Assembly: GCA_045806965.1 (NCBI GenBank)
Contig: JBJMIG010000022.1
Span: forward strand, 7,491-71,490
Direction of reading: 5' to 3'
DNA length: 64,000 bases
From: DASYTH01 sp045806965
Lineage (GTDB): Bacteria; Actinomycetota; Actinomycetes; Mycobacteriales; Pseudonocardiaceae
Within the stretch, counting starts at the first letter, position 1; every line of letters begins with the position of its first letter. This document shows positions 51,232 through 60,316 of the stretch, piece by piece. Under the pieces are notes generated by a model. The model saw only the letters and a list, made by a program, of their open reading frames with translations, was not told the origin of the DNA and did no database searches. Position numbers and translations under genes: made by a program.

Positions 51232-52698
51232 ATGCGTGTTCGGCGTCGTCCTCGACTCCTGCCGTTCGTGGGGGCGCTCGCACTCAGCGCGGCCGCCTTG
51301 GTCGTCATGCCAACCAGTTCCTCGGCCGCGGGCCCACAACCGTGCGACATCTATGCTTCCGGCGGCACGCCCTGCGTGGCGGCGCACAGCACCACGCGAG
51401 CGTTGTTCGCCAACTACAGCGGCCGGCTGTACCAGGTCAGGCGTTCGTCGGACAACACAACGCGGGACATCAACACGCTGAGCGCCGGTGGAATCGCCAA
51501 CGCCGCCGCGCAGGACTCCTTCTGCGCCGGCACGACCTGCCTGATCACCATCATCTACGACCAGTCCCCGCGCGGGAACCATCTCACCCAAGCACCTCCT
51601 GGCGGGTTCTCCGGCCCGGCTCCCGGCGGATTCGACAACCTCGCGAACGCGACGGCGGCACCGAGCACACTCGGCGGCAGCAAGGTCTACGGCGTGTTTG
51701 TGGCACCCGGCACGGGGTACCGCAACAACAACGCCACGGGCACCGCGACCGGTGACCAGCCGGAGGGGATGTACGCGATCTTCGACGGCACGCACTTCAA
51801 CGGCGGCTGCTGCTTCGACTACGGCAATGCCGAGCGCAACAGCCGGGACAACGGCAACGGCACCATGGAGGCCATCTACTTCGGCAACATCAGGGTCTGG
51901 GGCACCGGTACCGGCAACGGCCCCTGGATCATGGCCGACCTGGAGAACGGCCTGTACTCCGGCGTGAACTTCGGCTTCAACGCCAACGACCCGACCGTCA
52001 ACTTCCGGTACACCACCGCCATCATCAAGGGCGAGCCGAACCACTGGTCCATCCGGGGCGGCAACGCTCAGGCCGCGGGTCTGTCGACCTTCTACAACGG
52101 TCCACGCCCCAACGTCGCCGGCTACAACCCGATGCGGAAGGAAGGGGCCATCCTCCTCGGCATCGGCGGCGACAACAGCAACGGTTCCGCCGGCACCTTC
52201 TACGAAGGCGTGATGACGTCCGGATACCCCTCGGACGCCACCGAGAACGCGGTGCAGGCGAACATCGTCGCGGCCGGATACGGCAGCACGGGTGGCGGCG
52301 GGACCACAACCGGTCCGCTGCACGCGATAGGCGCCGGCAAGTGCCTGGACGTGCCGAACTCATCCACCACCCTTGGCACCCAGTCGCAGATATTCACCTG
52401 CAACGGTGCGGCCGCCCAGAACTGGACACGTACCTCGTCGAACCAACTGACGGTCACACTCGGCGGCACGACGTTGTGCCTGGACGCGTTCGGCAACGGG
52501 ACCAGCGCGGGAACGAGGGTGGTGACCTGGTCCTGCAACGGTCAGACCAACCAACAGTGGGACGTCAACTCCAACGGCACGATCACTGGTGCACAGTCCG
52601 GACTCTGCCTCGACGTGACCGGCAGATCCACCGCCAACGGCGCCCTGGTCGAGCTGTGGACCTGCAACGGCGGCACCAACCAGCAATGGACCTTCTGA
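51232..52698 (+). CDS. secreted alpha-L-arabinofuranosidase (GH54 type) with ricin-B/CBM13 domain
   Basis: This 488-residue exported enzyme removes arabinose side chains from plant arabinoxylan or arabinan. A Sec or Tat-like signal (MRVRRRPRLLPFVGAL... SSSAA) precedes the GH54 catalytic domain (about 35-350), which opens PCDIYASGGTPCVAAHSTTR. The likely nucleophile Glu is in MADLENGLYSG and the acid Asp in GIGGDNSNGSAG. A Gly/Thr linker leads to a CBM13 ricin-type trefoil (about 365-488) with repeated QxW elements (NQQW, QQWTF). ATG 51232 follows GAGG. Family call strong; the catalytic assignments are from family knowledge. Confidence 0.93.
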   Translation: MRVRRRPRLLPFVGALALSAAALVVMPTSSSAAGPQPCDIYASGGTPCVAAHSTTRALFANYSGRLYQVRRSSDNTTRDINTLSAGGIANAAAQDSFCAGTTCLITIIYDQSPRGNHLTQAPPGGFSGPAPGGFDNLANATAAPSTLGGSKVYGVFVAPGTGYRNNNATGTATGDQPEGMYAIFDGTHFNGGCCFDYGNAERNSRDNGNGTMEAIYFGNIRVWGTGTGNGPWIMADLENGLYSGVNFGFNANDPTVNFRYTTAIIKGEPNHWSIRGGNAQAAGLSTFYNGPRPNVAGYNPMRKEGAILLGIGGDNSNGSAGTFYEGVMTSGYPSDATENAVQANIVAAGYGSTGGGGTTTGPLHAIGAGKCLDVPNSSTTLGTQSQIFTCNGAAAQNWTRTSSNQLTVTLGGTTLCLDAFGNGTSAGTRVVTWSCNGQTNQQWDVNSNGTITGAQSGLCLDVTGRSTANGALVELWTCNGGTNQQWTF

Positions 52699-52801
52699 GC
52701 GCAGGACGCGCCGAGAAGTCCATATCTGAAGCCACAACGGACCCGATCCCCGCGTCCGTTCGGCGGTAGGCGAACAGAGTTGGATCAGTCCACAGTGAGC
52801 C

Positions 52802-55714
52802 ATGGAGTTCTCGGTGCTGGGGCCGGTGCGCTGCTGGCACGGCGGGAGGCCGGTGGCGCTCGGCGGCCGTCAGCGCCGCTGCGTACTCGCGGTCCTGCTG
52901 TTGCGGGCCGGGCAGGTGGTGCCGCTGGATCGGATGGTCGAGCTGGTCTGGGGTGAACAGCCTCCGGTCGCGTGGCGCAATGCCGTGCAGACACACGTTT
53001 CCCGGTTGCGCAAGGCGCTGGCCGCCGACCCGGCCGTGCGCATCGAGGCGGATCCGCCCGGGTACGTGCTGCACGTCGACCCCACCCGGGTGGACCTACT
53101 CCGGTTCCGCGCGTCGGTGGCGCGGGCCCGCCGGACCGACGACCCCGGCCGGGCGAGCGAACTGCTGCGCGAGGCGCTGACGCAGTGGCAAGGACCGGCC
53201 CTTGCCGATGTGGTCGCGAACGACTCCCTGCGGCGACTGAGCACCAGCCTCGACGAGGAACGGCTGGCGGCACTGCAACAGCGGCTCGCCATGGACCTGC
53301 GACTGGGCAGGCACGTCACCGTCCTCGGTGAACTGTCCGATCTGGCCGGCGCGCATCCCACCCACGAGGGCGTCGCCGAGCTGTGGGTGCTCGCGCTGTA
53401 CCGGTGCGGCCGGCAGGCCGAGGCTCTTGCCGCACTGCAGCGCATCCGGACGCGGATGGTCGACGAGCTCGGCATCGAACCCGGACCGGCACTGCGGGCG
53501 CTGCGACAACGCATCCTGCGGGCCGACGCCGGTCTCGATCCAGCCACCGAGGCACTCGACCCGGGTCCCGCCGTGCCCGCCCAGCTCCCCGCCGACGTGC
53601 CCGGCTTCTGCGGCCGGACCGGCGAACTGGCCGAGTTGGACCGGGTGCTGGCCGGTTCCCGGCGCGATCGCACGCACCCGGTGGTCGTGGCGCTGAGCGG
53701 GACCGCCGGGGTGGGCAAGACGGCGTTGGCCGTGCACTGGGCGCACCGCGTGCGGCCCGCGTTTCCGGACGGGCAGCTCTACGTCGATCTCAAGGGCTAC
53801 GACCCGAGCCAGCCGATGGGCACCGGCGACGCGCTTGCCCGGTTGCTCGGGGCGCTCGGGGTGCGCGACAAGGACATCCCAACGCAGGTGGAAGCCAGGG
53901 TCACGCGCTACCGGACGGCGGTCGCCGACCGCCGGCTGCTCATGGTGCTGGACAACGCGTCCTCGGTGGAGCAGCTGCGGGCGCTGCTGCCGGGTACCGA
54001 CTCCTGTGCGGTCGTGGTGACCAGCCGGGACAGTCTCGGCGGCCTCGTCGCCCTCAACGGTGCCCACCGTCTCGAGTTGGACGTGCTTCCCATGGATGAC
54101 GCGACATCGTTGCTGTGCAACCTGATCGGTGCGCGGGCCGGGGCCGACCCGGCCAGCACCGGCCTGCTCGCCCGGCAGTGCGCCCGGCTGCCGCTGGCCC
54201 TCCGGGTCGCCGCCGAACTGGCGGTCAGCCGAGCCGGCACGCCACTGGCCCGGCTGGTCCACGAGCTCCGGGACAGTCAGCGGCGGTTGCGGTTGCTTGA
54301 CGGTGGCAGTGACATCAGGGCCACCGTGCGGACGGTGTTCTCCTGGTCCTACCGTCATCTGCCGGCCGACGCCGCCCGGCTGTTCCGGGTGCTCAGCTGC
54401 CACCCCGGCGCCGACTTCGAACTCCGGTCGGCCGCCGCGCTCGGCCGGCTCGACCTCGATGAGACCGTCCGGTTGCTGGACGTCCTGGTTCGGGCGCACG
54501 TGATCCAGCCGGGTCCGGACGACCGGTACGGCATGCACGACCTGTTCCGGGCGTACGCGCAGGACCGCGCCGCCGCAACCGATTCCGAGGCCGACCTGGC
54601 CGCGGCGCGCACCCGGTTGTTCGACCACTACCTCGCCGTCGCCACGGCCGCGCGGGACCTGTTGTACCCGGCGACCTCGCCGGAAAAGCGCGTCGTGACG
54701 GCACTTTCGCCGACGAACGATCCGGAGTGGCTGCGTGCCTGGCTCGACGCGGAGCGGCCGAACCTGGTCACCGTCTGCGGATACGCCGCCGGTCATGGTT
54801 GGCCGGAACACGCGGTCGCGCTCGCCGCGACGCTGTACCGCTACCTGGAGGGCGGCCACTACGGCGACGCCCTCGTCATCCACACCGCCGCGCTGGACGC
54901 CGCGAAACGGGTCGGCGACCGGTGCGGGGAGGCGCACGCGCTGACCAACCTCGGCCTGGTGCACCGGTTACTCGGCCAGTACGGCCCGGCAACCGAACAT
55001 CTGACCAATGCGCTCGAACTGCACCGGCGAACCGGAGACCGCGACGGGGAGGCCCGGACCCTGTCCAACCTCGGCATCATCGAGGACCGGCTTGGGCGCG
55101 GCCGTGCCGAGGCCTACCTGGACCGCGCCCTTTCCGCCTACCGAGAGCTGGGCAACCGGCACGGTGTCGCCGCGGTGCTGACCAACCTCGGCGGCCTGCA
55201 CAACGGTCTTGGGCGGCATTCGTGCGCCGCGGGTCACTTGACCGAGGCGCTCGGCCTGTTCCGCGAGCTCGGTGACCGGGGCGGTGCGGCCAGTGCGCTG
55301 ACCAACCTCGGTGCGGCTGAGACGGAAACCGGGCAGTACCCCCGCGCGGCCGGCCATCTCGAGGAGGCGCTGGCTCTGTTCCAGGAGTTGGGCCATCGCT
55401 ACGGGCAAGCTATCGCGCTGTCGAACCTCGGCCGGGTCTACGACGAGCTCGGCCACCACGACCGCGCCCTTGATCATCTCGGCCGGGCGCTGGCCATCCT
55501 TCGCGAGACCGGGCACCGCTACGGGGAGGCCAGCGTGCTCAACGGGTTGGGGTCCGCCCTGCACGCGGCGGGCCGGCCAGGAGCGCTTGAGCGGCACACC
55601 GCCGCGCTCGAGATCGCGACCGAGACCGGTGACCGGGACGAGCAGACCAGAGCCCGTGCCGGCATCGACCGGGTCCGGTTGGGCACCGGCGAGCGATGCC
55701 CAACCGTCAGCTGA
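52802..55714 (+). CDS. second AfsR-like BTAD / NB-ARC / TPR regulator
   Basis: This 970-residue protein has an OmpR-like DNA-binding domain and BTAD (about 1-250), an NB-ARC ATPase (Walker A LSGTAGVGKTALA; LLMVLDNASSV as Walker B region; DSCAVVVTSRDSL) and seven or eight TPR repeats at the C-terminus (repeated LTNLGxxxxxLG and AxxHLxxAL patterns). It is a pathway-level activator of the AfsR/DnrI/RedD type. Its target is not evident; the flanking GH54 and secreted genes are candidates. No 11-bp repeat is apparent at its own promoter. Confidence 0.93.
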   Translation: MEFSVLGPVRCWHGGRPVALGGRQRRCVLAVLLLRAGQVVPLDRMVELVWGEQPPVAWRNAVQTHVSRLRKALAADPAVRIEADPPGYVLHVDPTRVDLLRFRASVARARRTDDPGRASELLREALTQWQGPALADVVANDSLRRLSTSLDEERLAALQQRLAMDLRLGRHVTVLGELSDLAGAHPTHEGVAELWVLALYRCGRQAEALAALQRIRTRMVDELGIEPGPALRALRQRILRADAGLDPATEALDPGPAVPAQLPADVPGFCGRTGELAELDRVLAGSRRDRTHPVVVALSGTAGVGKTALAVHWAHRVRPAFPDGQLYVDLKGYDPSQPMGTGDALARLLGALGVRDKDIPTQVEARVTRYRTAVADRRLLMVLDNASSVEQLRALLPGTDSCAVVVTSRDSLGGLVALNGAHRLELDVLPMDDATSLLCNLIGARAGADPASTGLLARQCARLPLALRVAAELAVSRAGTPLARLVHELRDSQRRLRLLDGGSDIRATVRTVFSWSYRHLPADAARLFRVLSCHPGADFELRSAAALGRLDLDETVRLLDVLVRAHVIQPGPDDRYGMHDLFRAYAQDRAAATDSEADLAAARTRLFDHYLAVATAARDLLYPATSPEKRVVTALSPTNDPEWLRAWLDAERPNLVTVCGYAAGHGWPEHAVALAATLYRYLEGGHYGDALVIHTAALDAAKRVGDRCGEAHALTNLGLVHRLLGQYGPATEHLTNALELHRRTGDRDGEARTLSNLGIIEDRLGRGRAEAYLDRALSAYRELGNRHGVAAVLTNLGGLHNGLGRHSCAAGHLTEALGLFRELGDRGGAASALTNLGAAETETGQYPRAAGHLEEALALFQELGHRYGQAIALSNLGRVYDELGHHDRALDHLGRALAILRETGHRYGEASVLNGLGSALHAAGRPGALERHTAALEIATETGDRDEQTRARAGIDRVRLGTGERCPTVS

Positions 55715-55719
55715 ACTCC

Positions 55720-56457
55720 TCAGATCAGCGGCAGGGCGTACTGCGCGATCACCCAACTGGTGCGCTGCATCGCTTGCGCACGAAGGGCGTCACTGGGGAA
55801 GGCGTTCAGTTGCTCCGCCCGGTCGCCGTTGTAGGCGATGCAGATGGCCCGCGTGATGTAAGGCGGATTCCAGCCGGACACGAAGTAACAGTCCGGCATG
55901 ATCTTCGCGAGAATCTTGTTGTTCCCACTTATCAGGACCGCCCGCAGCGCGTCGACGCTGAAGCCGGCACGGGTCCTGGCGATCAACGCGATCGGCCCGA
56001 TCACGTCCAGGGCAGCGCCGAGCGTGTCGGTCGCCGCCTTGTCGGTCACCACGTCGAGCAGGCTCGCGATCAGGGTGACACAGCCCGTCGCGTCCTGCGC
56101 CCAGGTTTGCATCGTGCCCGCGCTGAACCGCTCGATGTCGGCAAGCTCGATAACGTGCCGGGTGGCGCAGGAACGGGCCTCGGCCGCCGCGAGCCGGTCC
56201 ATGTGGCTGATGATGTCGGTCTTGGCCGTGTCGATGGCCGCCAGGATCTGCCGAGTCGCGGCCTCGATCGACATCCCGCCGGACTGGAAGCTCTTCCACA
56301 GGTCGACCACGGTCTTGACGGCCGCGATGATGGCGACGATGTTGTACTGCGCCCGCACCGGTTCGGCCTGTGCGGGTGCCGGTTTGAGCGTGCCGGTCAC
56401 CGCGACGACGATGGCGAGCGTCACTGCGATCACACCACGCGCCAGTCTGCTTTTCAT
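55720..56457 (-). CDS. exported helical protein of unknown function
   Basis: This 245-residue protein has a signal peptide (MKSRLARGVIAVTLAIVVAV onward, cleavage near AQAE). The mature part is mostly helical, with a hydrophobic N-terminal helix VAIIAAVKTVVDLWKSF, a central AATRQILAAIDTAKTDIISHMDRLAAAEARSC and four cysteines. The ATG follows AAGGAG by five bases. I know no family for it. It is convergent with the BTAD regulator. Confidence 0.7.
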   Translation of the reverse strand: MKSRLARGVIAVTLAIVVAVTGTLKPAPAQAEPVRAQYNIVAIIAAVKTVVDLWKSFQSGGMSIEAATRQILAAIDTAKTDIISHMDRLAAAEARSCATRHVIELADIERFSAGTMQTWAQDATGCVTLIASLLDVVTDKAATDTLGAALDVIGPIALIARTRAGFSVDALRAVLISGNNKILAKIMPDCYFVSGWNPPYITRAICIAYNGDRAEQLNAFPSDALRAQAMQRTSWVIAQYALPLI

Positions 56458-56633
56458 CCGTTCTCCTTCACACACACCGGACAAAGGAGACGCATGCGCA
56501 CGGTCGCGCATGCGTTGCCCGCAGAGTGGCGCATGGCGCTTGCAGAGGGCTGGCTGCACGCTGGCCGGGCGACACCAGGTTGGCGGCGCGTCGGTTTCAC
56601 CCCCCGCTGACGCCGTAAGTGACCGCGATGCGG

Positions 56634-56699
56634 CACACTTGCTCGCTCGGGACAGCCGGTCGGCACCGAGTGGTCGTGAATGAGGTGACGGACGGACAG
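56634..56699 (+). promoter_or_regulatory. copy 1 of a shared upstream element of the type VII locus
   Basis: A stretch of about 65 bases beginning CACACTTGC and ending GTGAATGAGGTGACGGACGG (then ACAG) closely resembles 59722-59784, including the spacing. It lies directly before the frameshifted membrane gene. It is probably a shared control element or a duplicated gene edge. Confidence 0.6.
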
Positions 56700-56701
56700 C
56701 G

Positions 56702-57802
56702 GTGACCGGGGAGACCGAAGAGCAGGTCCGGCGATCGACGCGGTTGTTCACCACCGCGGTGATGGGTCCGGCGTTGGTGTTCGTGCTGGCGATCGTGGTT
56801 GCGCTGATCGGTGCTCCGGGCACGCCGGCCGCGGATGAGTTGCTGCCGGCCCTGGGGTTGGCCGCCGCGGTCGTCGGGGTCAGTTGGATCTGTGCCCGAG
56901 TCCGGCGGCACCGGCCTGAGGCCTGGCCGCGGGTTGCCGGGTGGGGTTGGGGGCATCAACGGGGCCCTTGGCGGGCTCGGAGTCGCGTCGTACCAGATCG
57001 ACGTCTCCGGGATCGGGAAAGCCGCGATCCTTGTCGTGGTGGTGGTGACCGTCGCGATGAGCGTCGGGTCGTGGGCGCTGGCTCGGCGCGGCGCGCGAAC
57101 ATTGCTCGCGCTACCGGTCGCTGATGTGGCGGACTCCTTGGTGGAAATCCCATTCCGGGTGCGCGGCCGGTCGGGAACCGTGTTGTCGGTCGGGGTCGAC
57201 GAGGTCCGGTTGCGGATGCCGTCGCGTGGGGGATTTCGCTGGCGGGTGGTGGATGCCTCCTATACCGAGGTGGTCGCGGTCGACGTGATCGAGACCGACG
57301 AGTGCGACTGCGTAGTGATGGGGGCCGCACTGCCGGTGCCGGCGGGGTCGGCGGTGCGGGTGCGGGTGGCGCACAGTTGGGCCGACGATGGTGACCAGCC
57401 CGAGTCCTGGCTGATCGGTACTGACCGGGCCGTGGCCGCGCGGCAGCTGATGCTGCACCGGGGAGACCGTTACCGGGCCGAGCATCCCCCGGAGCCGGCC
57501 AACGACCGGGCCACCGTCAAGGCAGCCGACGGGGCAACGCCACGTTGGATGGTCCGAACGGTCGGGATCGTTCTGCTGGTGTGGGCTGGTTGGGCATTTG
57601 GGGTACGTGGTTCACCGACGCTGACGACAACCGGATACTGAGCACGATCCTGGAAATAGGCATGATCCTGCTCGCAGCAGCACTCCTGACCGGCGCTGCC
57701 CAGCGATACCTGCGAAGGGCCCACCATCGGCTGGTCGTCGACGGTCACATCCGTCCGGAGAAGACCAATCCGCCTACGGGTCCTGATCGTCCGGTGGACT
57801 GA
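56702..57802 (+). pseudogene. multi-pass membrane protein with two apparent frameshifts
   Basis: The first frame (GTG 56702) gives two helices (VMGPALVFVLAIVVALIGAP and ALGLAAAVVGVSWICA) and ends in nonsense after about 56940. A second frame then continues sensibly: KAAILVVVVVTVAMSVGSWALA, a beta-rich soluble part of about 120 residues (GRSGTVLSVGVDEVRLRM, VVDASYTEVVAVDVIE), and WMVRTVGIVLLVWAGWAFG. At about 57597 the original frame resumes with TWFTDADDNRILSTIL and a last helix, to 57802. The break points are in or near G runs (GGGGTTGGGGG and TTTGGGG). One intact protein of about 366 residues is likely if the bases are corrected. Confidence 0.6.
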
Positions 57803-58772
57803 GCGCGTCCTTGATCGACTTACCGCCCTCGTCCACCATCCGGGTGGCACTGTGCCCGCTCAGCTTGCCGATCGGACTGCGCTGGCGCGGACCGAACATG
57901 TCGTCGTAGGCGTGGCCGGGACCGCTGTCGGGCACGCCGGGTTTCTTGCCCAGGTTGCGCACTTCCTTGGTGCGGCCGACGTCGTGCAGGCCTTGTGCCC
58001 CTTCGCCGAGTTTCCTGGCGACGGCACGCAGCTTGTCCGACTTGGCCAGGAACTTCTGAATGAAGTTGCGGATCGCGTAAAGCAGCTTGGACAGTTTCTT
58101 ACCGATCCGGCCAAGCAGAATCCCGAGCTCGGCGGTCATGCTCGTGAGGAACAACGTGACGGAGGAGCCGAGCGTGACCGCAGAACTGGCCATGGCGATC
58201 AGGGCCTCGGAGATCACCCCACTGATGAACGAGGCGATCATGTCGAAAATGACGCCGCGCACCGTGCCGACCATCATGCCCGCGATCAGCACGCCATCAG
58301 CGGTGTGCTCGGTCTCCACGGCGACACCCTCGAGAACGCCGATGTACTCCTCGGCGGCGAAGCGATAGTTGTACTCCGCTACGCCGTGCCAGGAGGTCAC
58401 GGCGCCGAGTTCGGCCCGATAGGCGTCGGCCGCGTCGGCGAACTCCCGTGAGATGTCGCGCCAGGTGTCGGCGACCGCCTGGACCTGCTTGGGATCGCCG
58501 GTCAGCACCTCAAGCGCTTCGCGCAGCGGTGACAGGTATTCCGTCAGCCAGCCGACCCCGGCCTTGATCAGCTCGCCGAGTGGGTTGAGAGCCATGGCGA
58601 GCAGGTCCAGCCCGAGACTGGTCCCGTCCACGCTGAGCGCTATGGCGTTCCAGTCACCCTTCTGGATGCCGGCGGCCAGGTCGTCGAAGAATGATCCGCC
58701 GCTGTCCAGCAGACCGGCTCCGGCCCGTGGATCGATCGGCGCCGGAGTGGCGGTCGGGTCGTCGCCGGTCAT
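57774..58772 (-). CDS. large WXG-like type VII secretion substrate
   Basis: This 332-residue protein has an N-terminal linker and a WXG100-like helical hairpin (about 60-170) with the turn TSWHGVAEYNY. A hydrophobic central region follows (about 165-225), then a basic, Gly-rich C-terminal tail (KKLSKLLYAIRNFIQKFLAK, KLGEGAQGLHDVGRTKEV, DDMFGPRQR). Effectors of this layout in Pseudonocardiales often carry toxins, but the C-terminal domain is not recognisable here. The ATG overlaps the stop of the upstream EspC-like gene (ATGA). It converges with the frameshifted membrane protein. Confidence 0.78.
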   Translation of the reverse strand: MTGDDPTATPAPIDPRAGAGLLDSGGSFFDDLAAGIQKGDWNAIALSVDGTSLGLDLLAMALNPLGELIKAGVGWLTEYLSPLREALEVLTGDPKQVQAVADTWRDISREFADAADAYRAELGAVTSWHGVAEYNYRFAAEEYIGVLEGVAVETEHTADGVLIAGMMVGTVRGVIFDMIASFISGVISEALIAMASSAVTLGSSVTLFLTSMTAELGILLGRIGKKLSKLLYAIRNFIQKFLAKSDKLRAVARKLGEGAQGLHDVGRTKEVRNLGKKPGVPDSGPGHAYDDMFGPRQRSPIGKLSGHSATRMVDEGGKSIKDALSPPDDQDP

Positions 58773-59074
58773 TGGATCTCCCCCATGACATCTCGGGCCC
58801 GACCCTCGAAGTCCTGATAGGACTGGCGGCTGGCGCGGAGCCCGTCGACCAGCGCGTGGCCCAGGGCTGCGGTGGTCGCGGCGACATCATTGCTGTCCGC
58901 GTTGGTGACCTTCAGAACTCCCCACAGCGGCGCGCAGAGCACGCCATATGGACTCGGACCGCCCATCCCGATGTCCTGCGCGGCGTCGCTGGCCGTCTGC
59001 ACCCCGCCGACGATGTGATCCACCGTGCGCAGATGCCGGTCGAGGTCCTCGGGCGACACGCTGTAGCCGTCCAT
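58769..59074 (-). CDS. EspC-like type VII secretion target (DUF2580 type)
   Basis: This 101-residue helical protein has the pattern YSVSPEDLDRHLRTVDHIVGGV and a C-terminal GHALVDGLRASRQSYQDFE, as in the EspC/type VII target family, which forms filaments or escorts in ESX secretion. ATG 59074 has GGAAG eight bases upstream. It is coupled to the large WXG-like gene downstream and preceded by a YbaB-like gene, the usual three-gene order of such small substrate operons. Confidence 0.82.
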   Translation of the reverse strand: MDGYSVSPEDLDRHLRTVDHIVGGVQTASDAAQDIGMGGPSPYGVLCAPLWGVLKVTNADSNDVAATTAALGHALVDGLRASRQSYQDFEGRARDVMGEIQ

Positions 59075-59090
59075 TGGTGTGTCTTCCGGC

Positions 59091-59503
59091 TCAACGAAGG
59101 ACTCGGGGCGGTTCGTCGCCCTCATCACGAGGCCGTCGGGCGCGCCGGGGAGAATCCGGCTCGGGCTCCGGAACTGCGGCACGGAGGAATCGCATCGCGT
59201 CGGAATCTTCGCCCACCAACCCGGTCATGATCTCAGTGCTGCGCTTCGCGGCCTTGACGATCGCCCGCTGGTACGTCTCCATGATCGCTGCCGCCAACTC
59301 GATCAAGCTCAGATCACTGGCCGGCCGACCCAGCCGCAGATCGGTCAAGATCCCTCCGGGATTGACCGTCACGCCCACCGCACCGCTGCGGCTCGTCTCG
59401 GCCACCGTCGTACTGGTCAGTTCCTCCCGCACCCGCTCGCCCCGGCCACCAGCCCGGCCGAGCGCTCCTCCTGCTCGCGAACCCACTGCTCAGGGTCGGC
59501 CAT
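59091..59503 (-). pseudogene. YbaB/EbfC-like protein interrupted by a one-base frameshift
   Basis: Starting from ATG 59503 the frame reads MADPEQWVREQEERSAGL, as in YbaB-like proteins of type VII operons, then stops. The second frame supplies VREELTSTTVAETSRSGAVGVTVNPGGIL and SLIELAAAIMETYQRAIVKA, ending at 59091. Adding one G at about 59432-59434 joins them into a protein of about 137 residues. This is either an inactivating mutation or a missed base in a short G run. YbaB-like proteins bind nucleoid DNA; the type VII-associated versions have no known role. Confidence 0.75.
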
Positions 59504-59919
59504 CTCATGGGACATCCCAGGTATCACAACATCCCCTCGAACGTTGCTCCGCACTCGTACAACCCCAGAAAGCTACCAGTCGAACACAGTGCGTGCGGCA
59601 CTCTACGAACTTCGTGCCCGGGAGGCGAGACAGCACTCGATCGTTCAAGGGCCGTGGTGTGGCCGCTGCGTAGTTCTACGGAATTTCGTCCACCCCGGCA
59701 CCGGACGCCGCCGCCGACAGTCACACTTGCGGGTGGGAGTCGGATCGGCAGCGAGGGGTTGTGAATGGAGTGGCGGACGGGCAGAGGCTTGTGCGCAGGC
59801 CGGATCAGGACGCCCTAGCCACGGCAGCGGGACCATGTATCGCCGAGTGACCGCTTCGTCACCTGTTGTACGCTGCTTGGCGAAGTGTCGTGAGGGGTCT
59901 GCGGGGAAGGGAGCCTGCG
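59504..59919. other. divergent intergenic region between the two type VII gene groups
   Basis: About 415 bases lie between the YbaB-like gene (minus) and the helical-hairpin gene (plus). It holds copy 2 of the shared element at 59722-59784. CTACGAACTTCGTGCCCGG at about 59605 and a similar CTACGGAATTTCGTCC at about 59678 form a loose direct repeat. No gene is supported. Confidence 0.55.
59722..59784 (+). promoter_or_regulatory. copy 2 of the shared upstream element of the type VII locus
   Basis: CACACTTGC at the left and GTGAATGGAGTGGCGGACGG near the right match the copy at 56634-56699, with similar spacing between them. It lies about 135 bases before the start at 59920. Confidence 0.6.
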
Positions 59920-60312
59920 GTGGACGGCACGAGTGACATCAGCACGCTGGGTCCAGTCGGGTATGTCGTGACCGGTAGTGGGGGTGGTGGTGCGGGCGGT
60001 CAGTATGTGTTCGCCAGCGTGGAGCACCTTGATCGGGTCATCGCCACATGGGTGGCGTTTCGGGACGCAATCCTGGCAGACGGCCACAAGCTCTTCCAGG
60101 CCCGCCAGCTCATTGCCCCGCCGGCTCACGACATCATGAGCCGGCTGGAGGCGAAGGTGACGGTCGACTCTTTGAACAAGGCGTGGAACCACAATCGCGC
60201 GATGCACTCCTACGCGGATGGCTATGTCACCAAGCTTCAGGCGGCTCGAACCGCGTACGCGGCGATGGACGATGACGCTGCCAAGAATCTGCGCCAGGCC
60301 GGCGGGCGTTGA
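59920..60312 (+). CDS. WXG-like helical protein of the type VII cluster
   Basis: This 130-residue protein starts at GTG 59920, preceded by AAGGGAG. A Gly-rich N-terminus (TGSGGGGAGGQYVFASVEHLD) leads into two long helices (about 45-75 and 85-120; DGYVTKLQAARTAYAAMDDDAAK). The hairpin size suits an Esx/WXG-type secreted partner, although no clear W-x-G turn is seen; the central turn holds KAWNHNRAMH. It heads a plus-strand operon with a DUF3558 lipoprotein, a PPE-like protein and EspG. Confidence 0.72.
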   Translation: MDGTSDISTLGPVGYVVTGSGGGGAGGQYVFASVEHLDRVIATWVAFRDAILADGHKLFQARQLIAPPAHDIMSRLEAKVTVDSLNKAWNHNRAMHSYADGYVTKLQAARTAYAAMDDDAAKNLRQAGGR

Positions 60313-60316
60313 TCGA

